Position numbers and translations under genes: made by a program. From CAZKVJ01 sp964556225 (GTDB taxonomy: Bacteria; Actinomycetota; Acidimicrobiia; Acidimicrobiales; Ilumatobacteraceae), in assembly GCA_964556225.1 (NCBI GenBank), contig CAZKVJ010000001.1, positions 124,001 through 188,000 on the forward strand: 64,000 bases of DNA, given 5' to 3'. Below are positions 24,483-32,818 of the stretch, piece after piece. Position 1 is the first letter of the stretch; the number at the start of each line of letters is the position of its first letter. The notes under the pieces are model-generated. The model was given only the letters and a program-made list of their open reading frames with translations. It made no database searches and had not been told where the DNA came from.

Positions 24483-25447
24483 CGATCACCACCGACGTCG
24501 GCGAGGCGCTCCGGGTGCTGCGCCGGGGTGGGCTCGTCGCCATCCCCACCGAGACCGTGTACGGCTTGGCGGCGAACGCCGACGACGAGGCCGCCGTGCG
24601 GCGGATCTTCGCGGCGAAGGGCCGGCCGCCGACCCACCCGCTGATCGTCCATCTCGCCGGCGCCGAGCACCTGTCCTCGTGGGCCGGGGTGATCCCCGCG
24701 GCGGCGGCAGCGCTCGCCGACGCCTGCTGGCCCGGTCCGCTCACCGTGGTGGTCCCGAAGGCCGAGCGGGTGCTCGACGTGGTGACCGGTGGTCTCGACA
24801 CCGTCGGGCTGCGGGTGCCGGCCCATCCGCTCACGCTCGAGCTCCTGAGCGAGCTCGGGTGCGGGCTGGCGGCGCCGTCGGCCAACCGCTTCGGCGACGT
24901 CAGCCCCACCACCGCCGCGCACGTCCAGCGTGACCTGGGCGACCGGGTGGATCTGATCCTCGACGGCGGCGCCTGCCCGGTCGGCGTCGAGAGCACGATC
25001 GTCGACTGCACCGTCGACCCACCCCAGGTCCTGCGCCCCGGGGCGATCACCGTGGAGCAGATCACCCGGCTCCTCGACGTGGCCCCGGCGCCGCCGGCCG
25101 GGCCGTCACGGGCCCCGGGGATGCTGACGTCGCACTACGCTCCCAGATGCCGCGTCGTCCTGGAGGAGGACGCCCCGGCCGCCCGCGCCGAAGCCGCCAC
25201 CCTCGAAGGTCGCGGCCTGCGCGCGGACGTGCTCGACCCCGGTGCGGACCTGGTCGTCTACGCCCGCGGCCTGTACGGGTGGCTGCGCGCCGCCGACGAC
25301 CGCGGCCTCGACGCGCTGGTCGTCGTCCTCCCGCCCCCCGCCGGCCTCGGCCACGCCATCCGCGACCGCCTCCGCAAGGCCGCCGCCCCCCGCCCCCGAA
25401 CCCAAGACCTCGAACGGACGTGGATCAGTCGCCGCTCACGCCGGTGA
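24479..25447 (+). CDS. L-threonylcarbamoyladenylate synthase (Sua5/TsaC)
   Basis: A 322-residue long-form Sua5: an N-terminal YrdC domain (residues 1-200) plus a C-terminal Sua5 domain. YrdC motifs are GLVAIPTETVYGLAANADD, FAAKGRPPTHPLIVHL, SANRFGDVSPTTA and PVGVESTIVDC. The linker has GMLTSHYAP, which closes the active site in Sua5 enzymes. It makes threonylcarbamoyl-AMP from threonine, bicarbonate and ATP for t6A37 of tRNAs. The 3' end overlaps the convergent penicillin-acylase gene by 23 bp. Confidence 0.94.
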   Translation: MTITTDVGEALRVLRRGGLVAIPTETVYGLAANADDEAAVRRIFAAKGRPPTHPLIVHLAGAEHLSSWAGVIPAAAAALADACWPGPLTVVVPKAERVLDVVTGGLDTVGLRVPAHPLTLELLSELGCGLAAPSANRFGDVSPTTAAHVQRDLGDRVDLILDGGACPVGVESTIVDCTVDPPQVLRPGAITVEQITRLLDVAPAPPAGPSRAPGMLTSHYAPRCRVVLEEDAPAARAEAATLEGRGLRADVLDPGADLVVYARGLYGWLRAADDRGLDALVVVLPPPAGLGHAIRDRLRKAAAPRPRTQDLERTWISRRSRR

Positions 25448-27962
25448 TGACGACGTCGGGGTCGGCGGTGATGTCGTCGTCGGTGAAGCGCGCGCTCCGC
25501 CAGGCCTTCTCGGAGAAGGCGCGGGTTGCCTCGTCGAGCAGCGGCGACTCTCGGTCGCCGGTGTTGCCGTAGGTCAGGAACACCTTGGCCACGGGCTGAC
25601 CACTCGAGAAGTCGATCGCCATCATGAAGCTCGAGCCGTAGTTGATCGGGTAGCCGTTGGCGGTGAGCGTGCTCGTGGGGGTCAGCGGGTCGGAGCGGGT
25701 GGGCAGCACCTCCGTGGTGCTGGTGAACACCGACCAGCTCACGATGTTGGTGACGCCATCGTCGCCGAAGCCGCCGTGGATGGGGATCCGCTCGCCGCTG
25801 CGCTCGGTGAACTGGATCTCACCGAGGGGCGTCGAGGGGGTGTACCCGGCGGTCTGGAGGATCTGCACCGCCCGGGCCAGGTTCACCAGGAGCGGATCGG
25901 CGGCGCCGGCCGGCGCCGGCGCCAGGCCCCTCGGCGTCCCCACGGGATCGGCGGGGTCGAACGGCTGCGCCCAGAGCGCCCCGGCGGTGGTGAGCTCCGT
26001 CGGGCTGTAGGGCGAGATCAGCTCTCGCCAGAGCGCCGCGCCGACGCTGTCGAGGTCGTAGCGCAGGTCCCACGCCGCCAGGACGTCGCAGGCCTCGCTG
26101 ACGTCGATCGTGGTCGCCGGGAGCGCCTCGGAGCCGTCGCTCTTGGTGAGGGCCGGCGCGTCGACGGTGGTCACGCCGTCGCAGCGGGCCACCACCTCGT
26201 CACGCAGCGCCCGCGAGGTGTAGCCGGTGTTCTGCACCGCTGCGGCCGCCAGCTCGTCGAGCGTGAACGTGCCGTCCTCACCGGCCGGCCCGCTGGGCGA
26301 GGTGTCGTCGAGGACGGTGGCGTTCTCCCGGGTGCGCGGCGAGCGTGCCGTGCGCCGCTCACCGTGGAGCACGGAGTAGTCCCCCTCCAGCAGCTCGTTC
26401 GGGTTCGCCAGCCAGAAGCTGTCGTTGGCGTTGAACACGTAGTCGGCCCGCTCGAGCTGAGGGAGCTCGGCGTACGGGACGAGCCCCGGATCGCGGGCGC
26501 CGTCCTGCTCCTCCCAGCGGAACCGGCTGTCGGACCCGTTGAGCAGCACCACGCCGCTCCCCTTGGCGAGCTGCACCAGCGGGTCGGTGTTCACGGACTC
26601 GAGATAGGCCGCCTCGGCCTCGTCGGTCAGGTTCGGCGTGGCGGAGATGTCCGCGTACCACGCCCGCCCGTCGGCCGAGGTGGCGATGGTGTTGAACAGC
26701 GGGACCGCCTGGTACTCCTCGTGGGCGGCGATGAGGTCGTCGAGCGTCTTGGCCCGGTCCATCGCGCTGTACTGCTCGATGAACTCGTCGTTGTCGATGT
26801 TGGCGTCCCGGTAGGTGATGACCAGCGCGTCGGTCCAGCCGACGCCGGGGAAGTCGAGGATCGGGCCGTACTCGCTGTGCCACATCGTCTGGGTCCGCTC
26901 CGACATGGTGCCGTCGTCGGCCCGCACCTTGATGGTGACCTCCTGCGGGGTCATCGCCACCGCCTCGCCGTCGACGAGGTAGCTCGTCGGGTCACCCGGC
27001 ACCAGGTCCAGCCGGTAGGCGGTGAACCGCTTGCCGGCGCTCACGGTGTGGGTCCAGGCCACTCCCTCGGTGAAGCCGATACCGATCCCCGGGAGGCCGA
27101 GGAGCTGGGCGCCGTACACGTCGAGCTCGCCGGGGACCGTGAGGTGGCTCTCCCAGAACCGCAGCTCGCCCTCCCACGGGAAGTGGGGGTTGGCGACGAG
27201 CATCCCGCCGCCGCCCGTGCTCCGCTCGGCCCCGATGGCCCAGCCGTTGCTGGCCACGGGCACCTCCGGCACGATCGGACCGTCCGCCGACTCGGTGGTG
27301 GGCGGCGCCGCTGCCGGTGGCTGGGCCGTGGGGATGTACCGAGCCAGCTGCGCGCTGCCTGCCGTCAACGCGATCGAGCGGGCGTAGGCATAGATGTCGA
27401 TCCCCTCCAAGGGCGTCACCCAGTCGGCGCCGGCACACCAGCCGTTCAGGTTGTCGACACCCATCGACTCGACGGCCGCGCTCCAGCCCGCGGCGAAGGC
27501 ATCGAACTGCTCCCTCACCGTGTCCGAGGCGTTCGGGTAGTCCTCGCGGGCGATGGCGTCGATCCCGATGCTGCGCCAGGCGAGGTCGCTCTTCACGTTG
27601 GCGTCGTCGGTGCCGGCGCCGAGCGCCTCCGCCCGGCGTCCCTGCACCTTCAGGATCTGGTCGGCCAGCGAGCAGGCGTGGTCCTCGGCGCTCGCCCATC
27701 CCTGGCCGAACGAGACGCTGGCCACGTCGCCGGCCAGGATGTGGGGCACTCCGTCACCGGTGCGGCGGATCGTCGCCTGGTACCGGCCATCGGCGACGTC
27801 GGCGGTGTCGGAGGGGGCCCCGGTCGCGGCGGGTGCTGCGGTGGAGGCACCAGCCGCCGTCGTGTCCGCGCCACCGTCGGAGTCGTCGCTCGAGCAGGCG
27901 GCAACGGTCAGCGCGCACGTCGCAACGGCGGCGAGAACGAGGTGGCGGCGAGACAGGCGCAT
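25425..27962 (-). CDS. Penicillin acylase family lipoprotein (N-terminal-nucleophile amidase)
   Basis: An 845-residue exported precursor. Residues 1-23 are a lipoprotein signal (RRHLVLAAVATCALTVAAC, lipobox Cys23), followed by a Thr/Ala-rich linker. The alpha-chain runs to about 237; autoproteolysis should free Ser238 (VASNGWAIG) as the N-terminal nucleophile of the beta-chain. LVANPHFPWEGELRFWE is the conserved downstream block, as in aculeacin and acyl-homoserine-lactone acylases. It cleaves amide bonds of acylated small molecules outside the membrane; the substrate (quorum signal, lipopeptide, antibiotic) cannot be told. CAGACT, a near -10 box, lies 7 nt before the ATG. Confidence 0.92.
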   Translation of the reverse strand: MRLSRRHLVLAAVATCALTVAACSSDDSDGGADTTAAGASTAAPAATGAPSDTADVADGRYQATIRRTGDGVPHILAGDVASVSFGQGWASAEDHACSLADQILKVQGRRAEALGAGTDDANVKSDLAWRSIGIDAIAREDYPNASDTVREQFDAFAAGWSAAVESMGVDNLNGWCAGADWVTPLEGIDIYAYARSIALTAGSAQLARYIPTAQPPAAAPPTTESADGPIVPEVPVASNGWAIGAERSTGGGGMLVANPHFPWEGELRFWESHLTVPGELDVYGAQLLGLPGIGIGFTEGVAWTHTVSAGKRFTAYRLDLVPGDPTSYLVDGEAVAMTPQEVTIKVRADDGTMSERTQTMWHSEYGPILDFPGVGWTDALVITYRDANIDNDEFIEQYSAMDRAKTLDDLIAAHEEYQAVPLFNTIATSADGRAWYADISATPNLTDEAEAAYLESVNTDPLVQLAKGSGVVLLNGSDSRFRWEEQDGARDPGLVPYAELPQLERADYVFNANDSFWLANPNELLEGDYSVLHGERRTARSPRTRENATVLDDTSPSGPAGEDGTFTLDELAAAAVQNTGYTSRALRDEVVARCDGVTTVDAPALTKSDGSEALPATTIDVSEACDVLAAWDLRYDLDSVGAALWRELISPYSPTELTTAGALWAQPFDPADPVGTPRGLAPAPAGAADPLLVNLARAVQILQTAGYTPSTPLGEIQFTERSGERIPIHGGFGDDGVTNIVSWSVFTSTTEVLPTRSDPLTPTSTLTANGYPINYGSSFMMAIDFSSGQPVAKVFLTYGNTGDRESPLLDEATRAFSEKAWRSARFTDDDITADPDVVITGVSGD

Positions 27963-28000
27963 GACCACCAGTCTGCTTCGTGACACCAGCGGCGCGCGAG

Positions 28001-28564
28001 TCAGCTCGGCTCCCAGCGCCCGAGCTGGTTGAGCTGGTCCACCCAGACATCGCGGATCAGCTCCACGTCCGGCGCCGCGTCACCGCCCGCGGGTGCGACC
28101 GTGAGGCTGACGGTGCTGGAGCCAGCGTCCGGCACCAGCTCGAGGCGGCACCAGCACTCGATCGGGTCGTAGAGGTGCACGTCGAGCAGGTAGGGCGGGT
28201 CGTCGACCAGCACCTCGCCGATCCACGAGGTGACGACCACGAGGGCTTCGAACGCCTGGGCCGGCAGGGCCTCGACCACGAACGAGGGGACGTCGTGCTG
28301 GACGCCGGGACGGCGCGGGGTCGAAGGGCGCCGAGTGGTCGCCGGTGCCGGTCCGGGGACATCTGCCAGCGGACGACGCCCGGTGAGGTGCGCGACGACC
28401 GCCTCGAAGGCGGCGTTGACCTGGCGCATCCGCTCGTCGTCGCCTCCCCGGTCCGGGTGCAGCTCGAGGGCGAGCCGCTTGCGCGCCGCCCGGGCCTCCG
28501 CCAGGGTGGCGCTCGGCCCCAGCCCCAGCACGCCGAACGGATCGGTGCCGCCGCGGTCAGCCAC
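28001..28564 (-). CDS. J-domain protein with unknown C-terminal domain
   Basis: A 187-residue protein. Residues about 8-62 are a J-domain: DPFGVLGLGPSATLAEARAA with the HPD motif in LELHPDRGGDD, so it can stimulate a DnaK partner. A Pro/Arg-rich linker follows, then a domain of about 95 residues (VPSFVVEALPAQAFEALVVV to the end) rich in beta-strand pattern, which I do not recognise. GTG 28564 overlaps xylB's end by 8 bp, so it is translated behind xylA-xylB. No zinc-finger or glycine-rich region, so it is not DnaJ itself. Confidence 0.85.
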   Translation of the reverse strand: MADRGGTDPFGVLGLGPSATLAEARAARKRLALELHPDRGGDDERMRQVNAAFEAVVAHLTGRRPLADVPGPAPATTRRPSTPRRPGVQHDVPSFVVEALPAQAFEALVVVTSWIGEVLVDDPPYLLDVHLYDPIECWCRLELVPDAGSSTVSLTVAPAGGDAAPDVELIRDVWVDQLNQLGRWEPS

Positions 28565-29969
28565 TCGTGCGCTCGCGCAGTGCCTCGTAGGCCGCGCGGA
28601 CCTCGGGGGCGGCGGACGCTGCCGCCGAGGGCGCCTGCTCGGCGCCGCCACCGAGCCCCCAGCGGCGAGCGACCTCGTCGGTCGGCTCGCCGGCCAGGAC
28701 GGCTGCCGCCTGCACCGCAGCACCCGTGGCTGCCGCCTCGCCCACGTCGGGCACCACCACCGGGAGCCCGGCCAGGTCCGCCAGCACCTGGCGGACCGCC
28801 CGCGAGCGAGCCGCTCCGCCCACGAGCAGGATCCTCGCCGCGCCGACCCCTTGGGCGCGCAGGGCGTCGAGCCCGTCGAGCAGCCCGCAGACCACCCCCT
28901 CCACGGCCGCCCGGGCGAGCTGCTCGGGCCTCACGTCGCTGCGGAGCCCCGCGACCTCGCCCGTGGCCTCCGGTCGGTTGGGAACGCGCTCACCGTCGAA
29001 GTACGGGAGCATCACCACCCCGCCGCTGCCGGGGGCGCTCGACAGGGCCAGGTCGTCGAAGCGCTCGTGGTCGCAGCCGAGCAGCCGCGCCGTCGCGTCG
29101 AGCACCTTGGCGGCGTTGAGCGTGCACACCAGCGGGAGGAAGTCGCCGGTGGCGTCGGCGAAGCCGGCGACCGCGCCGCTGCCGTCGTGGGTGGGGGCGT
29201 CGCAGCGAGCGAACACCGTTCCGGACGTGCCGACGGAGACGACCACGTCGCCGGGACGAAGGCCGAGCCCGAGGGCCGTCGCCATGTTGTCGCCGGTGCC
29301 GGGTCCGACGAGCGCGCCGTTCCACTCACCGGCCGCCTCCAGCGGACCGAGGACTCGGGGCACCGCCCCGGTCCAGTCGCGCTCGCGGTCGACGATGCCC
29401 AGCAGGTCCCAGCGGTACTCCCCCGTCGCCGGCGACCAGTACCCGGTGCCCGAGGCGTCACCACGGTCGGTCACCATCGCACCGCTCAGACGAAACGTCA
29501 GCCAGTCGTGGGGCAGCAGCACGTGCGCCAGGCGCGCCCAGTGATCCGGTTCGCTGCGGTGCAGCCACGAGAGCTTCGTGATGGTGAACGCCGCCACCGG
29601 CACGCTGCCGACCGCCGCCGCCCACGCCGGCGCGCCGCCGTCGAGCTGACGGACCAGCCATTCGGCGTCGGGCGCGCTCTCGGTGTCGTTCCACAGCTTG
29701 GCCGGGCGGATCACCTCCCCCTCGGCGTCGAGTGCCACCATCCCGTGCTGCTGCGCCGTGACGCTGATGGCGTCGACCGCCGGCCCGCCGACCGAGGCGA
29801 ACGCCGCCTCGAAGGCGTCCCACCATGCCTGCGGCACCTGCTCGCTGCACGGCGGGGTGGTGGGCGGGTGCGGCGCCGAGCCCGTGGCCACGACGGCCCC
29901 GGTGTCGAGGTCGCGCACCTGCAGCTTCGTGGACTGGGTCGACGAGTCGACCCCCGCGACCAGCCCCAT
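28557..29969 (-). CDS. xylB: Xylulokinase
   Basis: A 470-residue FGGY-family sugar kinase. The N-terminal phosphate loop is GVDSSTQSTKLQVRD; TAQQHGMVALD and KLWNDTESAPDAEWL are xylulokinase-like; GPGTGDNMATALGLG carries the catalytic Asp, and LLVGGAARSRAVRQVLADL the adenosine motif. It phosphorylates D-xylulose to xylulose 5-phosphate. The gene begins 6 bp after xylA, giving the classic xylA-xylB pair, here followed by a J-domain gene. Confidence 0.93.
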   Translation of the reverse strand: MGLVAGVDSSTQSTKLQVRDLDTGAVVATGSAPHPPTTPPCSEQVPQAWWDAFEAAFASVGGPAVDAISVTAQQHGMVALDAEGEVIRPAKLWNDTESAPDAEWLVRQLDGGAPAWAAAVGSVPVAAFTITKLSWLHRSEPDHWARLAHVLLPHDWLTFRLSGAMVTDRGDASGTGYWSPATGEYRWDLLGIVDRERDWTGAVPRVLGPLEAAGEWNGALVGPGTGDNMATALGLGLRPGDVVVSVGTSGTVFARCDAPTHDGSGAVAGFADATGDFLPLVCTLNAAKVLDATARLLGCDHERFDDLALSSAPGSGGVVMLPYFDGERVPNRPEATGEVAGLRSDVRPEQLARAAVEGVVCGLLDGLDALRAQGVGAARILLVGGAARSRAVRQVLADLAGLPVVVPDVGEAAATGAAVQAAAVLAGEPTDEVARRWGLGGGAEQAPSAAASAAPEVRAAYEALRERTSG

Positions 29970-29975
29970 CGCGGG

Positions 29976-31142
29976 TCAGCGGACGCCGAGCAGCAGCTCG
30001 GTCACCAGCTGGTCGAGCCGCTCGTGGCCCAGACCCGGAGCGGCCAGCGCGTCGACGTCGTACGTGGCGGTCCGGATGGCCTCGAGTGCGTCGGCGCCGA
30101 GCCCACCGGGTGAGGTGGGCTCGGACAGGAGCCCGAACTTGGCGACGGCGAGCGCCTCTTGGATCTCGGGGTCCCGGTCGAAGCGGCGGGCCTTCTCGGC
30201 GAGGATCTTGTAGGTGCGCATGCACCCCTCGGCGAACGCCCACACCCCGTCCTCGTCCTCGGTGCGGTAGGCGTGGGCGTCGAAGTGGCGCATCCCGGTC
30301 CACCCCGATCTCTCCAGGAGGTGGACCAGGTGGAACGCATCGCGGATGCCCTCGCTGCCGAAGCGGAAGTCCTGGTCGTACTTGCCGATCCGCTGGGCGT
30401 TCAGGTCGATGTGGAACAGCTTGCCGTGCCACATCGTCTGCGCGACGGCGTGCGTGAAGCTCAGTCCCGACATGGTCTCGTGGGCGAACTCCGGGTTCAG
30501 GCCCACCATGTCCGGCCACTCGAGCTCGTCGATGAACGCCAGCGCGTGGCCGACGGTCGGCAGGAACATGTCACCACGGGGTTCGTTCGGCTTGGGCTCG
30601 AGCGCGAACACCAGCTGGTAGCCGCGGTCGCGAACGTAGGCGCAGCAGAGGTTGACGGCCTCCGCGTAGCGGTCGAGCGCGGCGCGCACGTCCTTGGCGG
30701 ACTCGGCCTCGACGCCTTCGCGCCCTCCCCACATCACGTACACGCCGGCGCCCAGCTCGACGCCGAGGTCGATCGCCTCGAACGTCTTCTTCACGGCGTA
30801 GCGGCGGATCTCGGGGTCGTTGGCCGTGAACGCGCCGTCCTTGAACACCGGTTGCGAGAACAGGTTCGTGGTGGCCATCGGCACCTTCATGCCCGTCTCG
30901 TCGAGCGCGTGGCGGAACTGCTTGACGATCCGCTCCCGCTCCGCCGGCGGGGAGCCGAAGGGCACCAGATCGTCGTCGTGGAAGTTGACGCCGTACGCCC
31001 CCAGCTCCGCTAGGCGGTGCACGGAGCGGATCGGGTCGAGCGGCGGGCGGGTCTCGAAGCCGAATGGGTCGCGGCCGCGGTTCCCGACGGTCCACAGGCC
31101 GAACGTGAAGCGGTCCTCGGGTGTGGGCGTGTAGTCGGCCAC
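29976..31142 (-). CDS. xylA: Xylose isomerase
   Basis: A 388-residue class-I xylose isomerase of actinobacterial length. Catalytic GVNFHDDDLVPFG (His, Asp), metal ligands in LEPKPNEPRGDMF (Glu), NPEFAHETM (Glu, His), FHIDLNAQRIGKYDQDFRFG (Asp residues) and HFDAHAYRTEDEDG are all present. It converts D-xylose to D-xylulose. Start GTG 31142 has AAGGGGGA about 8 nt upstream; a TAGCCT box at 31185-31190, inside the 3' end of the nitroreductase gene, could be its own promoter. No xylose transporter or XylR is in the window. Confidence 0.95.
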   Translation of the reverse strand: MADYTPTPEDRFTFGLWTVGNRGRDPFGFETRPPLDPIRSVHRLAELGAYGVNFHDDDLVPFGSPPAERERIVKQFRHALDETGMKVPMATTNLFSQPVFKDGAFTANDPEIRRYAVKKTFEAIDLGVELGAGVYVMWGGREGVEAESAKDVRAALDRYAEAVNLCCAYVRDRGYQLVFALEPKPNEPRGDMFLPTVGHALAFIDELEWPDMVGLNPEFAHETMSGLSFTHAVAQTMWHGKLFHIDLNAQRIGKYDQDFRFGSEGIRDAFHLVHLLERSGWTGMRHFDAHAYRTEDEDGVWAFAEGCMRTYKILAEKARRFDRDPEIQEALAVAKFGLLSEPTSPGGLGADALEAIRTATYDVDALAAPGLGHERLDQLVTELLLGVR

Positions 31143-31184
31143 GGTGGTCCCCCTTTGGGGTCGGACGGATCGGTTGCAGTGCCG

Positions 31185-31190
31185 AGGCTA
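31185..31190 (-). promoter_or_regulatory. Possible -10 box for xylA-xylB
   Basis: TAGCCT on the minus strand, about 42 nt before GTG 31142, leaving a leader with an AAGGGGGA ribosome site. It overlaps the nitroreductase stop. Weak evidence without a clear -35. Confidence 0.25.
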
Positions 31191-31871
31191 CTTCGCCGCG
31201 CCGCCGGTGAACCTCGTGCCGGGCGGGTCCTGCGCCCAGCCGGCGGGCGCCTCCCAGCGGTCGTCGAAGACCAGCTCGCCGAGGGGTCGCCGCCGCACCG
31301 GCCCGTGGTGGCCCACGGGACGCCCGAGGGTGATGGTGGCCGAGATCGCCACGTCCTCGGGGATCGCGGTGAGTGCTCGCAGCTCGGCCTCGACACCGAG
31401 ATGCCACTGGGTGAGGACCCCGCCGTAGCCGAGCGCTCGGGCGGCCAGGAGCAGGTTCTGACAGGCCGGATAGATCGACGCGCCCTCGTAGGGGTTCGCG
31501 GCTCGATACCGGCGCAGGCAGGCCAGCACCACCACCGGGACCTCCTCGAAGTGGTTGACGTAGTGCCCGAGCGCGGCGGCGGCCCGACCACGCGCCGAGC
31601 TCGGGTCGTCGTCCACGCCCAGCCCGGAGGCCTGCTGCTTCGCGACCCACCCGGCCCGGAACGCCTCACCGAGCAGGGCCTTGGCCCGCACGGCCACCGG
31701 TCCGTCGCGCAGCACCACGAACCGGAACGGCTGGCGGTTGCTGCCGCTCGGCGCCCGGGTGGCGTGCCAGAGGATGCGGGAGAGGTCGGCGTCGGGGATG
31801 GGCTCGGGCCGGTACCGGCGGATGGCTCGCGTGGTCGCGAGACCTTCGAGCAGGTCGACCGGTTCGGTCAT
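31188..31871 (-). CDS. Nitroreductase family protein
   Basis: A 227-residue FMN-dependent nitroreductase-fold protein. TTRAIRRYRPEPIPDADLSR is the FMN-phosphate-binding N-terminus (RxxR pattern) and RAPSGSNRQPFRFVVLRDG the flavin/substrate strand; ACQNLLLAARALGYGGVLTQ is also typical. It reduces nitro, quinone or enone groups with NAD(P)H; the substrate is open. ATG 31871 overlaps the stop of the enoyl-CoA hydratase gene by 4 bp (ATGA), so the two form an operon and may act on the same catabolic route. Confidence 0.9.
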   Translation of the reverse strand: MTEPVDLLEGLATTRAIRRYRPEPIPDADLSRILWHATRAPSGSNRQPFRFVVLRDGPVAVRAKALLGEAFRAGWVAKQQASGLGVDDDPSSARGRAAAALGHYVNHFEEVPVVVLACLRRYRAANPYEGASIYPACQNLLLAARALGYGGVLTQWHLGVEAELRALTAIPEDVAISATITLGRPVGHHGPVRRRPLGELVFDDRWEAPAGWAQDPPGTRFTGGAAK

Positions 31872-32686
31872 CGGCCGCGGAACACCGGCGGGCGCTTCTC
31901 CATGAACGCCATCACGCTCTCCTGGAAGTCGTCCGTGCGCAGCAGTGGGAGCAGCTGCAAGAACACGTGGTGGACGTTCTGCTCGAACGTCTCGGTCTCG
32001 GCCGCGCGCATCATCCGTTTGATGGCCCGCACGGCCAGGGGGGCGTTGGCAGCGATCTCGGCCGCCAGCTCGCGGGCCGCCGATGCCAGCTCGGCGTCGG
32101 GCACCACCCGGTTGACGAGCCCGAGCTCGTGGGCCTCGGTGGCGGTGAGCGTCCGCCCGGTGAACGCGATCTCGGCCGCGGTGGCGTAGCCGACGATGCG
32201 CGGCAACAGCCAGGTGCCGCCGCTCTCCGGGAGGATTCCCCGCTTGGCGAACCCCGGGTTCAGCTTGGCCCGGTCCGACGCGACACGGATGTCGCACCCG
32301 AGGGCGACGTCGAGCCCGTAGCCGGCCGCGCCACCGTTCAACGCGCACACCGTCGGCGTGTCGAGGTTGTGGAGCACGATCGGCGGCGCATCGCGCAGCG
32401 GGATCTCGCCCGGGTTGGCGTCGACGTTGCCGAGGTTGCCGAGGCTCCCCTTGGGGCCACCCATCTGCGCCGCCAGGTCGAGCCCAGCGCAGAACGCCCG
32501 CCCGGCACCCGTCAGGACGATGCAGCGCACGTCGCGGTCGGCGTCGGCCTGCAGGAGGCGCTGCGACAGTGCGTCGAGCATCGGCCCGGAGATGGTGTTC
32601 ATCCGCTCCGGCGCATTGAGGGTGATCGTTGCCACCCCGTCCGCCACCTCGTAGAGCACCTCGTCGCTCAGCGTCCGCTCGCTCAT
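31868..32686 (-). CDS. Enoyl-CoA hydratase/isomerase family protein
   Basis: A 272-residue crotonase-fold protein. Oxyanion-hole segments are GAGRAFCAGLDLAAQM and LNGGAAGYGLDVALGCDI; RGILPESGGTWLLPRIVG carries the Glu at the usual second catalytic position. A loop of about 20 residues rich in Gly/Asn (GGPKGSLGNLGNVDANPG) is inserted after the first oxyanion segment. It probably hydrates enoyl-CoA in fatty-acid or aromatic degradation, though isomerase activity is possible. ATG 32686 has GAAGGGGG upstream. It is divergent from the binding-protein gene across 132 bp. Confidence 0.92.
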   Translation of the reverse strand: MSERTLSDEVLYEVADGVATITLNAPERMNTISGPMLDALSQRLLQADADRDVRCIVLTGAGRAFCAGLDLAAQMGGPKGSLGNLGNVDANPGEIPLRDAPPIVLHNLDTPTVCALNGGAAGYGLDVALGCDIRVASDRAKLNPGFAKRGILPESGGTWLLPRIVGYATAAEIAFTGRTLTATEAHELGLVNRVVPDAELASAARELAAEIAANAPLAVRAIKRMMRAAETETFEQNVHHVFLQLLPLLRTDDFQESVMAFMEKRPPVFRGR

Positions 32687-32730
32687 CACGCCCCCTTCGG
32701 AATGGGACAGAACCGTACCGGCGCCGATGG

Positions 32731-32760
32731 CTGGCAGAGCAACCAGGGTGCATCTAGGCT
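32731..32760 (+). promoter_or_regulatory. Possible promoter of the binding-protein gene
   Basis: CTGGCA (32731-32736) and TAGGCT (32755-32760) spaced 18 bp, about 58 nt before ATG 32819. Unlike most genes here, this one would have a leader with a strong AGGGGGAGAA ribosome site. Confidence 0.4.
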
Positions 32761-32778
32761 CTGCGACCTGACAGCCAC

Positions 32779-32796
32779 GGACGGCTCCCGCCGTCC
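32779..32796 (+). promoter_or_regulatory. Hairpin in leader of the binding-protein mRNA
   Basis: GGACGGC-tccc-GCCGTCC, a perfect 7-bp stem with a 4-nt loop, between the candidate promoter and the ribosome site. It might stabilise the abundant mRNA or be incidental in GC-rich DNA. Confidence 0.3.
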
Positions 32797-32818
32797 ATCT
32801 CCATAGGGGGAGAACCAC

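Noticed and set aside
25242..27983. Long plus-strand open frame opposite the penicillin acylase gene
   Set aside because: Repetitive Gly/Arg/Val composition without motifs; the minus strand encodes a full acylase with signal peptide and nucleophile Ser.
31149..31160. CCCC-TTT-GGGG palindrome before xylA as an operator
   Set aside because: On the coding strand it is simply the purine-rich ribosome-binding region of xylA with chance symmetry.
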